A stretch of 34,403 bases of DNA from an uncultured Bacillota bacterium. GTDB lineage: Bacteria; Bacillota; Clostridia; Oscillospirales; Oscillospiraceae. The position numbers were made by a program, and so were the translations under genes. The notes under the pieces were generated by a model. The model saw only the letters and a list, made by a program, of their open reading frames with translations. It did no database searches and was not told the DNA's origin. Where the stretch lies: assembly GCA_937890735.1 (NCBI GenBank), contig CALACZ010000223.1, positions 1 through 34,403 on the forward strand. The letters are read 5' to 3'. Below are positions 14,845 to 22,491 of this stretch, piece after piece; the first letter of the stretch is position 1; the number at the start of each line of letters is the position of its first letter.

Positions 14845-16388
14845 TGAGTAACTATGAAGACAAGTACGCGGATCAGATACAGGAGCAGTTTTACATGTTG
14901 GAGGATCGAATCTGCGCTGACATAATACGCCGGATCAGGAAGACCGGCAGAATAACCAGTACAGCAGACTGGCAGATCACCCGGCTGTATCAGCTAGGGT
15001 ATTCTTCGGCAGAGATTGAGGACATGATCCGCCAGACACTGAAAGCCACGTACCCGGATGTTTTCGAGCTGTACGACGAGGTGCTTGACTGGGAGTACGT
15101 GCGTAACAGAACGCTGTACGAGCAGATCAACGCCGAGTACATACCGTTTGAAGACAACGACAGACTGCAGCAGATCCTGCAGAGTATGAAATCCCAGACG
15201 CGGGGGACTTTGCAGAACCTGACGCAGACGATGGGCGTAGTGCAGCAGGTGGGCGGTCAGATGACTTTCCTGCCGCTGACGCAGTTTTACCAGCAGACTC
15301 TTGACGCGGCTGTCCTCGACATCGTCTCCGGGGCGTTCGACTACAACAGCGTGCTCAGGCGCACCGTTGAGACACTAAGCCGGTCGGGGATTCGCTCGAT
15401 CGACTACGCCTCCGGCACGTCAAGCCGGATCGCAGTAGCCGCCAGACGGGCAATCAAGACCGGAGTCAAGCAGATGCGGGCAAAGGTCAGCGAGTATAAC
15501 GCCGAGAAGCTGGGAACGGAATACTTTGAGATCGACCGCCACTCCGGGGCGAGACCTACCCACCGCCCATGGCAGGGCAAGGTATGGAGCAAAGCCGAGC
15601 TTGAGAGCGTATGCGGTCTTGGAACCGTGACGGGGCTTAACGGCGTAAACTGCTATCACGTTTATTACCCGTTCATCCCTGGGATCTCCAAGCGGAAATA
15701 CACTGACGATGAGCTCAAGCGTCTTGACGCCCTGGACGACGAAAAGAAGCCGTACAAGGGCAAAGGGTATGACGCCTACGAGGCGCGCCAGAAGCAACGG
15801 CAGATGGAGACCGCCATGAGAGCGCAGCGTGCTAAGGTCAGAGGCTTAGAGCGCGGCGGCGCTGATCCAGACGACGTCACGATCGCCAGGGCGCGGTACC
15901 AGGGACAGATTGCTGAGTATAAGCAGTTCGCGGAGGCTATGGGGCTTAAGCCGCAGATGAAGCGAGTGTATATTGACGGGTTGGGACGTGTGGCACCTGG
16001 GAGAGGCGTCAAGCCGATCATGCCGAAGCATCGAAGCGTTGCAAAATATGATAAACTGTACTATAATAGAGATGGGAGCCTGGTTGTTACGAACGACTGG
16101 ACCGGTCAGAAACATCCGAGCGTACCGAAACAGTTTAAGCCGTATGCCGTTGTAGAAACTATGAAGCACTCTACGGGGCAGCGAGACTTGACGATCTTTG
16201 ACGCAGACGGCTGGAAGTCAATGGAACTGCATAGTGGAAACCACAATCAAGCTAAGCGGCATCCGTACGGCGAAAACGGGGAACACGCGCACATTTACGT
16301 CTGGAACAAAGAGACAGGTGAGAGGCTTATCCGTGAGACCCATGAGTTGACGGAAAAAGATAAAAGATGGTTAGGAGGCAGGATATGA
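14844..16388 (+). CDS. Minor head protein with C-terminal extension domain
   Basis: The product is 514 residues. Residues about 1-310 match the phage minor capsid 2 / SPP1 gp7-like head morphogenesis family: a helical N-terminus, then YFEIDRHSGARPTHRPWQGK and LNGVNCYHVYYPF, histidine/cysteine-containing motifs found in this family. A helical linker leads to a separate domain from about residue 385, ending with DLTIFDADGW, SGNHNQAKRHPYGENGEHAH and HELTEKDKRW. Similar His-rich tails occur on other Firmicutes phage head proteins, and their function is not known to me. The next small gene overlaps the stop (ATGA), which suggests a functional pair. Confidence 0.88.
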   Translation: MSNYEDKYADQIQEQFYMLEDRICADIIRRIRKTGRITSTADWQITRLYQLGYSSAEIEDMIRQTLKATYPDVFELYDEVLDWEYVRNRTLYEQINAEYIPFEDNDRLQQILQSMKSQTRGTLQNLTQTMGVVQQVGGQMTFLPLTQFYQQTLDAAVLDIVSGAFDYNSVLRRTVETLSRSGIRSIDYASGTSSRIAVAARRAIKTGVKQMRAKVSEYNAEKLGTEYFEIDRHSGARPTHRPWQGKVWSKAELESVCGLGTVTGLNGVNCYHVYYPFIPGISKRKYTDDELKRLDALDDEKKPYKGKGYDAYEARQKQRQMETAMRAQRAKVRGLERGGADPDDVTIARARYQGQIAEYKQFAEAMGLKPQMKRVYIDGLGRVAPGRGVKPIMPKHRSVAKYDKLYYNRDGSLVVTNDWTGQKHPSVPKQFKPYAVVETMKHSTGQRDLTIFDADGWKSMELHSGNHNQAKRHPYGENGEHAHIYVWNKETGERLIRETHELTEKDKRWLGGRI

Positions 16389-16618
16389 CAATACAAGAGA
16401 TAAAGGACATCATAGATGTCGGAGATGCGTCCCTTATCTATAAAGGCGATGCGATTTTTATAGACCCGAGAACAAACTTGGAAACAGGTAAAATGCAGTT
16501 TCTCCTGTGTTATAAGGAGTTTGATGAGTTCTTTGATACCGAAGAGGAGCTCTTTTCTGCGCGGGTGATCGCCGGCAAGTCGTTACGAGAGATCTGTGGA
16601 GAGCTGGAGGCGGAGTAG
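16385..16618 (+). CDS. Small protein coupled to the minor head protein
   Basis: The product is 77 residues from ATG 16385, overlapping the previous stop, with AGGAGGCAGGAT as its site. The upstream frame extension (from 16367) belongs to the other gene. The protein is acidic, with a beta-beta-alpha look (DASLIYKGDAIFIDPRTN, then FLLCYKEFDEFFDTEEELF). It looks like a small binding or immunity-type protein, but no family is recognised. The base composition is more AT-rich than the flanking head genes, in line with an accessory insert. Confidence 0.7.
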   Translation: MTIQEIKDIIDVGDASLIYKGDAIFIDPRTNLETGKMQFLLCYKEFDEFFDTEEELFSARVIAGKSLREICGELEAE

Positions 16619-16628
16619 GAGGCAATGC

Positions 16629-16952
16629 ATGGATAACTTTAAGGCTGTATATAAAATACTGTCTGAGCTTGAAAAGCAGATGGATAGCCCTAAGGCGGAT
16701 CTTTCAAGATTCAGTCATGAGGCACTTAAAATCACAGAGACTCGTTGGGCTAAATACATCGAAATGATGTATGACTGTGGGTATATAAAAGGCGTAGAAA
16801 TAAGTGAGTTTCACGGTGATGATATACCATACTTTGATTGTGACGACATCCAGATAACACTAAAAGGTCTGGAATACCTTCAGGAAAATGCAATAATGAA
16901 AAAGTTATACAAAGCGGCAAAGGGTATAAAAGACATCGTCCCCGGCGCATAA
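16629..16952 (+). CDS. YjcQ-family protein
   Basis: The product is 107 residues from ATG 16629, with TAGGAGGC (16617-16624) fixing the start; the nearer ATG at 16625 hits a stop at once. The pattern MDNFKAVYKILSELEKQMD, HEALKITETRWAKYIEMM, YIKGVEI and ITLKGLEYLQENAIMKK is characteristic of YjcQ (PF09639), a winged-helix-like family often carried by Firmicutes phages. The role is unknown; DNA binding is likely. An intrinsic terminator follows. Confidence 0.85.
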   Translation: MDNFKAVYKILSELEKQMDSPKADLSRFSHEALKITETRWAKYIEMMYDCGYIKGVEISEFHGDDIPYFDCDDIQITLKGLEYLQENAIMKKLYKAAKGIKDIVPGA

Positions 16953-16966
16953 ATCACAAGAACATT

Positions 16967-16995
16967 AAGACCAGTCAGATGGCTGGTCTTTTATT
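16967..16995 (+). terminator. Intrinsic terminator after yjcQ-like gene
   Basis: A perfect 8-bp stem, AAGACCAG (16967-16974) with CTGGTCTT (16983-16990), has an 8-nt loop and is followed by TTATTATA. It ends the accessory pair within the late operon. Confidence 0.75.
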
Positions 16996-17021
16996 ATACC
17001 CGTTTTTTAGAAAGGGGCAAA

Positions 17022-17792
17022 ATGAAAATCGAACCAGTAGAAACAAAAGAATATAAAGAATTCGTCGATAAGTTCAAACCGAAGCTGACAACAGACGACT
17101 GCTATACACCGGAAAAGGTATATGCAGCAGTCAGGGACTGGGCGGTTGAATACTACGGACTCGAGGGCAGAGAGATAGTGCGGCCGTTCTGGCCGGGTGG
17201 AGATTATGAAAACCATGATTATCCGGCTGGGTGTGTGGTGATCGATAATCCACCGTTCTCGATCATCAGCAAGATATGCAGGTTTTACGCAGATAACGGC
17301 ATCGATTATTTCCTGTTCGCTCCGGCGCTTACGCTGTTCTCTGCTAATCTGGGCAATTACTTGCCTGAAATGGCAGCTGTCACATACGAGAATGGTGCAA
17401 ACGTCAAGACTTCGTTTGTCACGAGTCTTGGAGACTGGAAGATCGACGCTAATGCAGATCTGTACAAGGTGGTGACAGCAGCGAACAAAGAGAGCTTGAA
17501 GGGGCGAAAGGCGCCGAAGCAGCTTCCTAAATATTCATACCCGCCGAACGTTTTAACGTCAACTATGATGCAGGGGATCATGCATAAGGGCATAACGTAC
17601 AGAGTGAAAGCGGAAAGTGTGCACTTTGTACGGAGTCTCGAGTCGCAGCGGAAACAGAAAAAGGTGATTTTCGGTTCAGGCTTTCTTTTATCAGAGAAAG
17701 CGGCGGCAGAGAAAGCGGCGGCGGAGAAAGCGGCGGCGGAGAGATGGACGCTGTCTGATGAGGAGTGGGCAATCGTTCAGAGCTTAGAATGA
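17022..17792 (+). CDS. Orphan adenine DNA methyltransferase-like protein
   Basis: The product is 256 residues, with AGAAAGGGGC upstream. The catalytic-type motif IV is DNPPFS (75-80) within CVVIDNPPFSII, as in N6-adenine methyltransferases, and VRPFWPGGDY (53-62) is the nearest candidate for the SAM-binding region. It does not show the classical FxGxG motif, so methylation activity is probable but unproven. The C-terminus holds a tandem EKAAA repeat before WTLSDEEWAIV. It lies between two terminators in the head operon, like a moron gene; a role in evading host restriction is plausible. Confidence 0.78.
   Translation: MKIEPVETKEYKEFVDKFKPKLTTDDCYTPEKVYAAVRDWAVEYYGLEGREIVRPFWPGGDYENHDYPAGCVVIDNPPFSIISKICRFYADNGIDYFLFAPALTLFSANLGNYLPEMAAVTYENGANVKTSFVTSLGDWKIDANADLYKVVTAANKESLKGRKAPKQLPKYSYPPNVLTSTMMQGIMHKGITYRVKAESVHFVRSLESQRKQKKVIFGSGFLLSEKAAAEKAAAEKAAAERWTLSDEEWAIVQSLE
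17694..17738 (+). repeat. Three 15-bp tandem repeats (EKAAA linker)
   Basis: Three consecutive in-frame copies of GAGAAAGCGGCGGCR encode EKAAA x3, a helical spacer near the C-terminus of the methyltransferase-like protein. Such an array can change copy number by slippage without breaking the frame. Confidence 0.85.
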
Positions 17793-17801
17793 TTAAACTG
17801 T

Positions 17802-17822
17802 CACCTGAAAAGGTGCTTTTTT
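17802..17822 (+). terminator. Intrinsic terminator after methyltransferase
   Basis: A short perfect stem, CACCT (17802-17806) and AGGTG (17811-17815), with a GAAA loop is followed by a run of six T. It is placed just after the methyltransferase stop and before the scaffold leader. Confidence 0.65.
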
Positions 17823-17916
17823 AATACAAAAATTTAGCCGAGCTGCAGGCGTATGAGTGCAGCACGCTGAGCCAAGAAACAGGCGTAAAAAATCGTAGGC
17901 GAGAAAGGAAAACGTT
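17823..17916 (+). other. Scaffold gene leader with small hairpin
   Basis: This 94-nt non-coding stretch contains the exact inverted repeat GCTGCA (17842-17847) / TGCAGC (17858-17863) around a 10-nt loop, then GAGAAAGGAAAACGTT as the ribosome binding site. No clear promoter is seen, although the terminator just upstream would call for one or for readthrough. Confidence 0.35.
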
Positions 17917-18465
17917 ATGAAGAGGGAATTTTTAGAAGGACTGAATCTGGAAAAGGACGTGATTGATCAGATCATGGCAGAGAACGGCAAGGATATTGAA
18001 GCAGAAAAGTCTAAGGCAAAAACTGTTGAAGCGGATCGAGACAAGTTTAAGGATCAGCTGGACACAGCTACGAGCGAGCTTGAGAAGTTCAAGGACGTTA
18101 AGCCGGAGGAACTGCAACAGACGATCGCAGATCTGCAGAAGCAGATCAAGGACAAGGACGATGAATACGCAGCCAAGGAAGCTGATAGAGCGTTCCGGGA
18201 GTCCGTATCTGCGGCGATCAAAGAAGCTGGCGGCAGAAATGACAAGGCTGTCATGGCACTGCTTGACCTGGACGAGCTGAAAGAGTCCAAGAACCAGAAG
18301 GACGACATCAAGGCGGCACTCGATGGACTGAAAAAGGACAATGACTATCTTTTCGGATCCACCGAACCGATCTTGAACCCTACGGGCCCTACTAATAACC
18401 CGAAGGATACGGGCGATGACTCCGCACTGCGTGCGGCTATGGGTCTTCCGCCTGTGAAAGACTAA
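17917..18465 (+). CDS. Capsid scaffold protein (phage GP20-like)
   Basis: The product is 182 residues, dominated by a charged coiled coil (about 25-100), then a helical segment (FRESVSAAIKEAGGRNDKAV, MALLDLDELK) and a proline/asparagine linker. This matches the phage minor structural GP20 scaffold family, located as usual right before the major capsid gene. It guides capsid assembly and leaves the mature head. Confidence 0.88.
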   Translation: MKREFLEGLNLEKDVIDQIMAENGKDIEAEKSKAKTVEADRDKFKDQLDTATSELEKFKDVKPEELQQTIADLQKQIKDKDDEYAAKEADRAFRESVSAAIKEAGGRNDKAVMALLDLDELKESKNQKDDIKAALDGLKKDNDYLFGSTEPILNPTGPTNNPKDTGDDSALRAAMGLPPVKD

Positions 18466-18478
18466 GAAAGGATTTTAA

Positions 18479-19378
18479 ATGGCAAACAGCATTACTTTAG
18501 CGAAAAATTACGTGGCTCTTCTGGATGAAGTCTACAAGGAGGCCGCGCTCACATCCGTTCTGGACTCTGACCCAACGGGCATGAGACAGGGCGCAAACGC
18601 ACACGAGATTCTGATTCAGAAGCTGTCTATGGACGGTCTGGCAGACTACTCCAGAAACTCCGGCTACGTTAAGGGTAACGTAAAGCTCGAATGGGAGACG
18701 GTGCAGTTTAACTACGACAGAGGGAGAATGTTCGAGGTTGACTCCATGGACGATGAGGAAACTATCAAGACAGCGTTTGGCAGACTGTCCGGCGAGTTCG
18801 TGAGAACAAAGGTGGCGCCGGAAGGCGATGCATTTACTTTTGCACAGCTGGCATCCGAGACGGGAATCTCCAAGGTAGCCGAAGGAGCTACACTGTCTAC
18901 GGGTCAGGGCGTAATGGACGCGATCACAGCAGGGGCTGGTCAGATGGATGAGGACGAAGTACCGCAGGATCAGAGATACCTGTTTATCACTCCGACACTG
19001 CATAACCTGATCAAGCAGATGGACACTACCAAGTCCAGAGAGATGCTTGACACCTTCGCTGGTGTTATCAGAGTACCGCAGAGCAGATTCTACACGGCTA
19101 TCGATCTGTACGACGGCGTGGATCACTCCGGCACGACGGGGCAGGTAAACGAGTCCGCAGGCTACTTTGTAAAGGCTACAGCAGGCAAGGATATTAACTT
19201 CATGATTGTTCACAAACCAGCAGTTATCAAGTTTAACAAGCATACGGCGTCTAACATCATCACGCCGGACGCCAACCAGCACTCCGACGGTTACATCCAG
19301 AAGTACAGAAAGTACGGTCTTGTTGACGCTTACGAAAACAAGAGAGCCGGTATCTATCTGCACCACAAGGCAGCATAG
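18479..19378 (+). CDS. Major capsid protein (HK97 fold)
   Basis: The product is 299 residues. It lies directly after the scaffold gene and begins MANSITLAKNYVALLDEVYK. Conserved features include an N-terminal arm and a P-domain region (FITPTLHNLIKQMD), and it ends with DGYIQKYRKYGLVDAYENKR, typical of Firmicutes siphovirus capsids. There is no N-terminal delta domain; the separate scaffold replaces it. The ribosome binding site is AAGAAAGGATTTTAA. Confidence 0.93.
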   Translation: MANSITLAKNYVALLDEVYKEAALTSVLDSDPTGMRQGANAHEILIQKLSMDGLADYSRNSGYVKGNVKLEWETVQFNYDRGRMFEVDSMDDEETIKTAFGRLSGEFVRTKVAPEGDAFTFAQLASETGISKVAEGATLSTGQGVMDAITAGAGQMDEDEVPQDQRYLFITPTLHNLIKQMDTTKSREMLDTFAGVIRVPQSRFYTAIDLYDGVDHSGTTGQVNESAGYFVKATAGKDINFMIVHKPAVIKFNKHTASNIITPDANQHSDGYIQKYRKYGLVDAYENKRAGIYLHHKAA

Positions 19379-19387
19379 GAGGTACGC

Positions 19388-19543
19388 ATGGGTAGAATTG
19401 TAGGTCTGGTATTTGAAGACCCGAAGCCAGCGGATCCAGCCGAGCTGACAAAGGCAGAGCTAAAGGAAAAGCTTGACGCTGCGGGCGTTGAATACAATGA
19501 CAAGATGACAAAGGATGAGCTGATCGCTCTCCTGAAAGAGTAG
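19388..19543 (+). CDS. HeH/LEM-domain small protein
   Basis: The product is 51 residues, starting at ATG 19388 with TAGGAGGTACGC, and too short to be found by size alone. The C-terminal 35 residues (ELTKAELKEKLDAAGVEYND, then KMTKDELIALL) are a clear HeH/LEM helix-extended-loop-helix. Such small proteins often follow the capsid gene in Firmicutes phages. The exact role is unknown. Confidence 0.8.
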   Translation: MGRIVGLVFEDPKPADPAELTKAELKEKLDAAGVEYNDKMTKDELIALLKE

Positions 19544-19554
19544 GGGGCTGCGCC

Positions 19555-19947
19555 ATGAAGGCATACGCAACCTACTCTTTTTATACGGACACCTACGGCG
19601 GCACAGCTGCGGAGGTCGACTTTAACCAGCAGGCGTACAAGTCCAGCCGGTTCATCGATAAGATAACCTTCGGGCGTGCTGCCGCCGTAGATGATCCTGA
19701 CCTACTGGAACTGATCGCGTATGCCGTTTGCGAGATGGCAGACCAGCTGACAGCCGAAGCGGCTGCGGTGGTAGATGGTAAGACAGTCAAGTCCGTTTCC
19801 AATGACGGGTACTCTGTCAGCTTCGTCACAGAAGCCGACGGGGCGGCTGGCTTGACCTCTCAGCGGCTTTACAGCATTGCAGAGAACTATTTACCGACCG
19901 AGCTGCTTTCGTTCGTCACAGACGAACAGGAGGGCTGCTATGAGTAA
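19555..19947 (+). CDS. Head-tail connector (adaptor, gp15-like)
   Basis: The product is 130 residues with a helical fold (TAAEVDFNQQAYKSSRFIDK, then LELIAYAVCEMADQL) and a C-terminal RLYSIAENYLP segment. Sequence pattern and position directly after the capsid genes match the SPP1 gp15-type adaptor that docks on the portal. The stop overlaps the next start. Confidence 0.82.
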   Translation: MKAYATYSFYTDTYGGTAAEVDFNQQAYKSSRFIDKITFGRAAAVDDPDLLELIAYAVCEMADQLTAEAAAVVDGKTVKSVSNDGYSVSFVTEADGAAGLTSQRLYSIAENYLPTELLSFVTDEQEGCYE

Positions 19948-20329
19948 CGCAATCTTTACCGACACCGTGACATTGTTTAATCACTACAAGGGCGAGTGGT
20001 TCAAGACCGTATTGCCCGGCGTACAGTGGGAAGACAAAGTCACGAGGACGGTAGACTCCGACGGCAAGATCACGATCACGCCAGAGGTGAGCCTGACAGT
20101 CCCGGTACGCGCCGGATATGTTGAACCTAAAGCCTTTACCGGCAGCGGGTTCACGTTCGGCACAGGCAACCTGGACGTTATCGTCCTGGGGGAGATCAAT
20201 GACGAGATCACCCAGGACTTTACAATTACTCACCTCAAGAAAAAGTACGATCACGCGGCAACGATCTACGGCGTATCTGACAACACGCTGCGGGCGATGC
20301 TGCGACACTGGAAGGTGGTGGCGCGATGA
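19940..20329 (+). CDS. Head closure-like protein (DUF6751-like)
   Basis: The product is 129 residues from ATG 19940 (GGAGGGCTGCT upstream). The beta-rich sequence FTDTVTLFNHY, then LPGVQWEDK, DVIVLGEINDEITQ and YGVSDNTLRAMLRHWKV resembles small head-closure proteins of Firmicutes siphoviruses. The longer frame from 19877 is an overlap artefact. It acts between adaptor and tail. Confidence 0.75.
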   Translation: MSNAIFTDTVTLFNHYKGEWFKTVLPGVQWEDKVTRTVDSDGKITITPEVSLTVPVRAGYVEPKAFTGSGFTFGTGNLDVIVLGEINDEITQDFTITHLKKKYDHAATIYGVSDNTLRAMLRHWKVVAR

Positions 20330-20679
20330 ATCTGAGAATGCGGCGTATTGAATGCGACGTGCAGAAGATCATAGATTCCCATGGACTGGGCGAGGGCGGC
20401 GAGATACAAAAGTACATTGACAGCGAAGTCCTCCGCCTTTGCGAGCCCTATGTGCCGTGGGACGAGGGAGACCTGAACGACTCGGGAACGCTCAACACGG
20501 TGATCGGATCCGGAAAGGTGGTCTATGACACCCCGTATGCCCGGCGCTGGCATTATGAGCCTGCCGAGTTTCAGGGTGCACCTAAGCGTGGAAACTACTG
20601 GTTCGACCGTATGTGCGCCGAGGGTGGCGAGGAGGCCATCCTGCGCGGCTGCGTCGCCATTGCAAAGAAAATGGGATAA
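20326..20679 (+). CDS. Minor capsid / tail-completion protein (Minor_capsid_2-like)
   Basis: The product is 117 residues with an ATGA overlap. Conserved pieces are YVPWDEGDLNDSG, VVYDTPYARRWHYE and YWFDRM, typical of the Minor_capsid_2/HK97 gp10-like tail-completion proteins. It sits in the usual connector slot between head closure and tail terminator. Confidence 0.85.
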   Translation: MNLRMRRIECDVQKIIDSHGLGEGGEIQKYIDSEVLRLCEPYVPWDEGDLNDSGTLNTVIGSGKVVYDTPYARRWHYEPAEFQGAPKRGNYWFDRMCAEGGEEAILRGCVAIAKKMG

Positions 20680-20681
20680 CT

Positions 20682-21095
20682 ATGAGCAGAACAAACGGAG
20701 TAAAGGACTGGCTTAGTGCCTGTCCTTTTTTAGATGACATTGAAGCTATCGACATCAATCAGCTGTCGCCGGAGCTTAGGGCGCTCGGCGTGTACAAGCA
20801 GCCGACCAAGACGGTGACGGAGCTGATCGACGGTAGCTCGATCGTCAAAGAAATTTATTACCTGCTGTTTCGACAGCCTGCCCAGCTTGCGCAGGAGCGA
20901 ATCAGCAACGAGGAATATATGGAGAAGATCGAGAGCTGGGTGGATGATCAGAACTGGACGGAGAACTTCCCCCAGATCGATGCACGCGTTCACGAGGTAG
21001 AGGCGGTCAACACGTTCTACATGAGCGGACGCGGCGAGGATAATGCCACCTACCAGCTTTCGATTGCCATTACCTATGAAAGGAGACCTAAATGA
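20682..21095 (+). CDS. Tail terminator (Minor_capsid_3-like)
   Basis: The product is 137 residues from ATG 20682; the longer frame beginning at 20613 overlaps the previous gene and is not used. The pattern VTELIDGSSIVKEIYYLLFR, EKIESWVDDQN and YQLSIAITYER fits the minor capsid 3/tail terminator family, which caps the tail tube. It overlaps the next gene (ATGA). Confidence 0.83.
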   Translation: MSRTNGVKDWLSACPFLDDIEAIDINQLSPELRALGVYKQPTKTVTELIDGSSIVKEIYYLLFRQPAQLAQERISNEEYMEKIESWVDDQNWTENFPQIDARVHEVEAVNTFYMSGRGEDNATYQLSIAITYERRPK

Positions 21096-21601
21096 TCAAA
21101 AAGCATCAAATCGGGTTGTTCATCAACACCGCGGCGAGCGGAGCCCCTACCTGGACGCGGATCAAGAAGTCCACGGAGCTGACTATCAGCATGAACCCGG
21201 AGACGGAAGACGTGGATTATATCGCAGATGAATCCCCGACGACAGAATTAACGCAGTACAAGCCTGCGATCTCGCAGCCGCTTAAGATGATTAAAGACGA
21301 AGCCGACTTTGAAGCCATATGGCCGCGTTTCTATGATCTGAAAACCGGCGAAGAGGCGAAGATGGATGTGCTCGTTGTATTTATCTTTGATAAAGACGGA
21401 ACGGGAGCAACTGCGAAGTACAAGGCATGGAAAACCAGTGCACTGGTCGCATTCAATGAGCTGAACGGCGTGGACAGCGAACTGAGTTTTGATATCAACT
21501 TCGGCGGCACAATCGAACGCGGAACGTGCACACTGACAGGCACGGCGCCGGATTATACGCCGACATTTGCAGCAGCAGCAGACAGCACAGACGGAGAATA
21601 A
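21092..21601 (+). CDS. Major tail tube protein
   Basis: The product is 169 residues. The opening segment (KKHQIGLFINT), an ESPTTELTQYKPAI segment and the beta-rich remainder, with LSFDINFGGTIERGTCTLTG near the end, are typical of small Firmicutes siphovirus tube proteins. AAGGAGACCTAA precedes it. It is followed by the chaperone gene, as expected. Confidence 0.88.
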   Translation: MIKKHQIGLFINTAASGAPTWTRIKKSTELTISMNPETEDVDYIADESPTTELTQYKPAISQPLKMIKDEADFEAIWPRFYDLKTGEEAKMDVLVVFIFDKDGTGATAKYKAWKTSALVAFNELNGVDSELSFDINFGGTIERGTCTLTGTAPDYTPTFAAAADSTDGE

Positions 21602-21611
21602 GGAGGAAATT

Positions 21612-21974
21612 ATGGACAGAATGATCTATGACGGCCGGGAGTACGAACTGGCCAAGATGAACATGAAAATGGCGCGCCTGATTGATAAGACGGAGAAGTC
21701 CGCTACGATCGTGGAAGCCTATACAAACGAACTGGAAACGGTCAGGGCGGCTCTGGGCGACGATACGGTCAAGGAGCTGCTGGGTACGCTGGTTCTGGAA
21801 GATATCGAGCTGACTGATCTTGTACTGATCTATAACGCAGTTACAGCAGGCTATGAAGCCCGCATTGAGGCTGCAAGACGTGCGCAGGAAACCGCCAGCG
21901 TAGATCGTCCGGTGCTCAAAGCTGTACGTGATATGGCCAACGACGTCAGAGTCATTCAGTCCATAGATAAGTAA
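21612..21974 (+). CDS. Tail assembly chaperone, first component
   Basis: The product is 120 residues from ATG 21612 (AGGAGGAAATT). It is helical (YELAKMNMKMARLIDKTEKS and later YEARIEAARRAQET) and located between tube and tape-measure genes, the gpG position. No slippery heptamer linking it to the next gene was found. Confidence 0.78.
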   Translation: MDRMIYDGREYELAKMNMKMARLIDKTEKSATIVEAYTNELETVRAALGDDTVKELLGTLVLEDIELTDLVLIYNAVTAGYEARIEAARRAQETASVDRPVLKAVRDMANDVRVIQSIDK

Positions 21975-21976
21975 AT

Positions 21977-22486
21977 ATGCTTGACCTTAAAATGAAAGGC
22001 CTGCCTAACGCCATAGCGGCGCACGGGCAGGCGTTTTTGCTTAACACGGATTTCAGGGTCTGGCTGGACTACCCAAGGCTGATCGCAGAAGATCTGGGAT
22101 CTCTCTTTGCAGACAGCACCCCTATTCTGACGCTGGAAGTAGCCGATCAGCTGGACGTATTCTACAACCCGCCGAAAGACGTGCCGCGTGGGTCGGGGTC
22201 AGGTGCTCCGGTCGTAGACTGGGAGATTGACGCTGATCTGATTTACGCGGCATTCCGGCAGGCGTATGGAATCGACTTGCTGGTCGCAGACCTGCACTGG
22301 CACGAGTTCAAGGCGCTTTTCGACGCTTTGCCAGACGATACCCTGATGGTCAGGGTGATCCAGTGGCGGAGCTATAAGGGCTCCGACAAAGATATGTTGG
22401 AACTGAAAAACACATGGGCGCTGCCTGAAAAGCTCACAGAGGAAGAGCAGCAGGCGGTGGATGAGTTTAACGAGCTCTTCGGGTGA
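21977..22486 (+). CDS. Gp15-family tail assembly protein
   Basis: The product is 169 residues. It starts MLDLKMKGLPNAIAAHGQAF and includes TDFRVWLDYPRL, FYNPPKDV and FRQAYGIDLLVADLHWHEFK, hallmarks of phage Gp15 (PF06854). It lacks any Shine-Dalgarno sequence, and its ATG lies two bases after the upstream stop, so it probably depends on translational coupling. It ends a few bases before the tape measure. Confidence 0.88.
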   Translation: MLDLKMKGLPNAIAAHGQAFLLNTDFRVWLDYPRLIAEDLGSLFADSTPILTLEVADQLDVFYNPPKDVPRGSGSGAPVVDWEIDADLIYAAFRQAYGIDLLVADLHWHEFKALFDALPDDTLMVRVIQWRSYKGSDKDMLELKNTWALPEKLTEEEQQAVDEFNELFG

Positions 22487-22491
22487 TGTAG

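Noticed and set aside
18497..19366. Minus-strand frame of 289 residues
   Set aside because: It mirrors the major capsid gene; long antisense frames are expected from its codon use.
21950..21980. Programmed frameshift between the two tail chaperone genes
   Set aside because: The downstream frame has a stop three codons before its ATG and no slippery heptamer lies in the remaining window.
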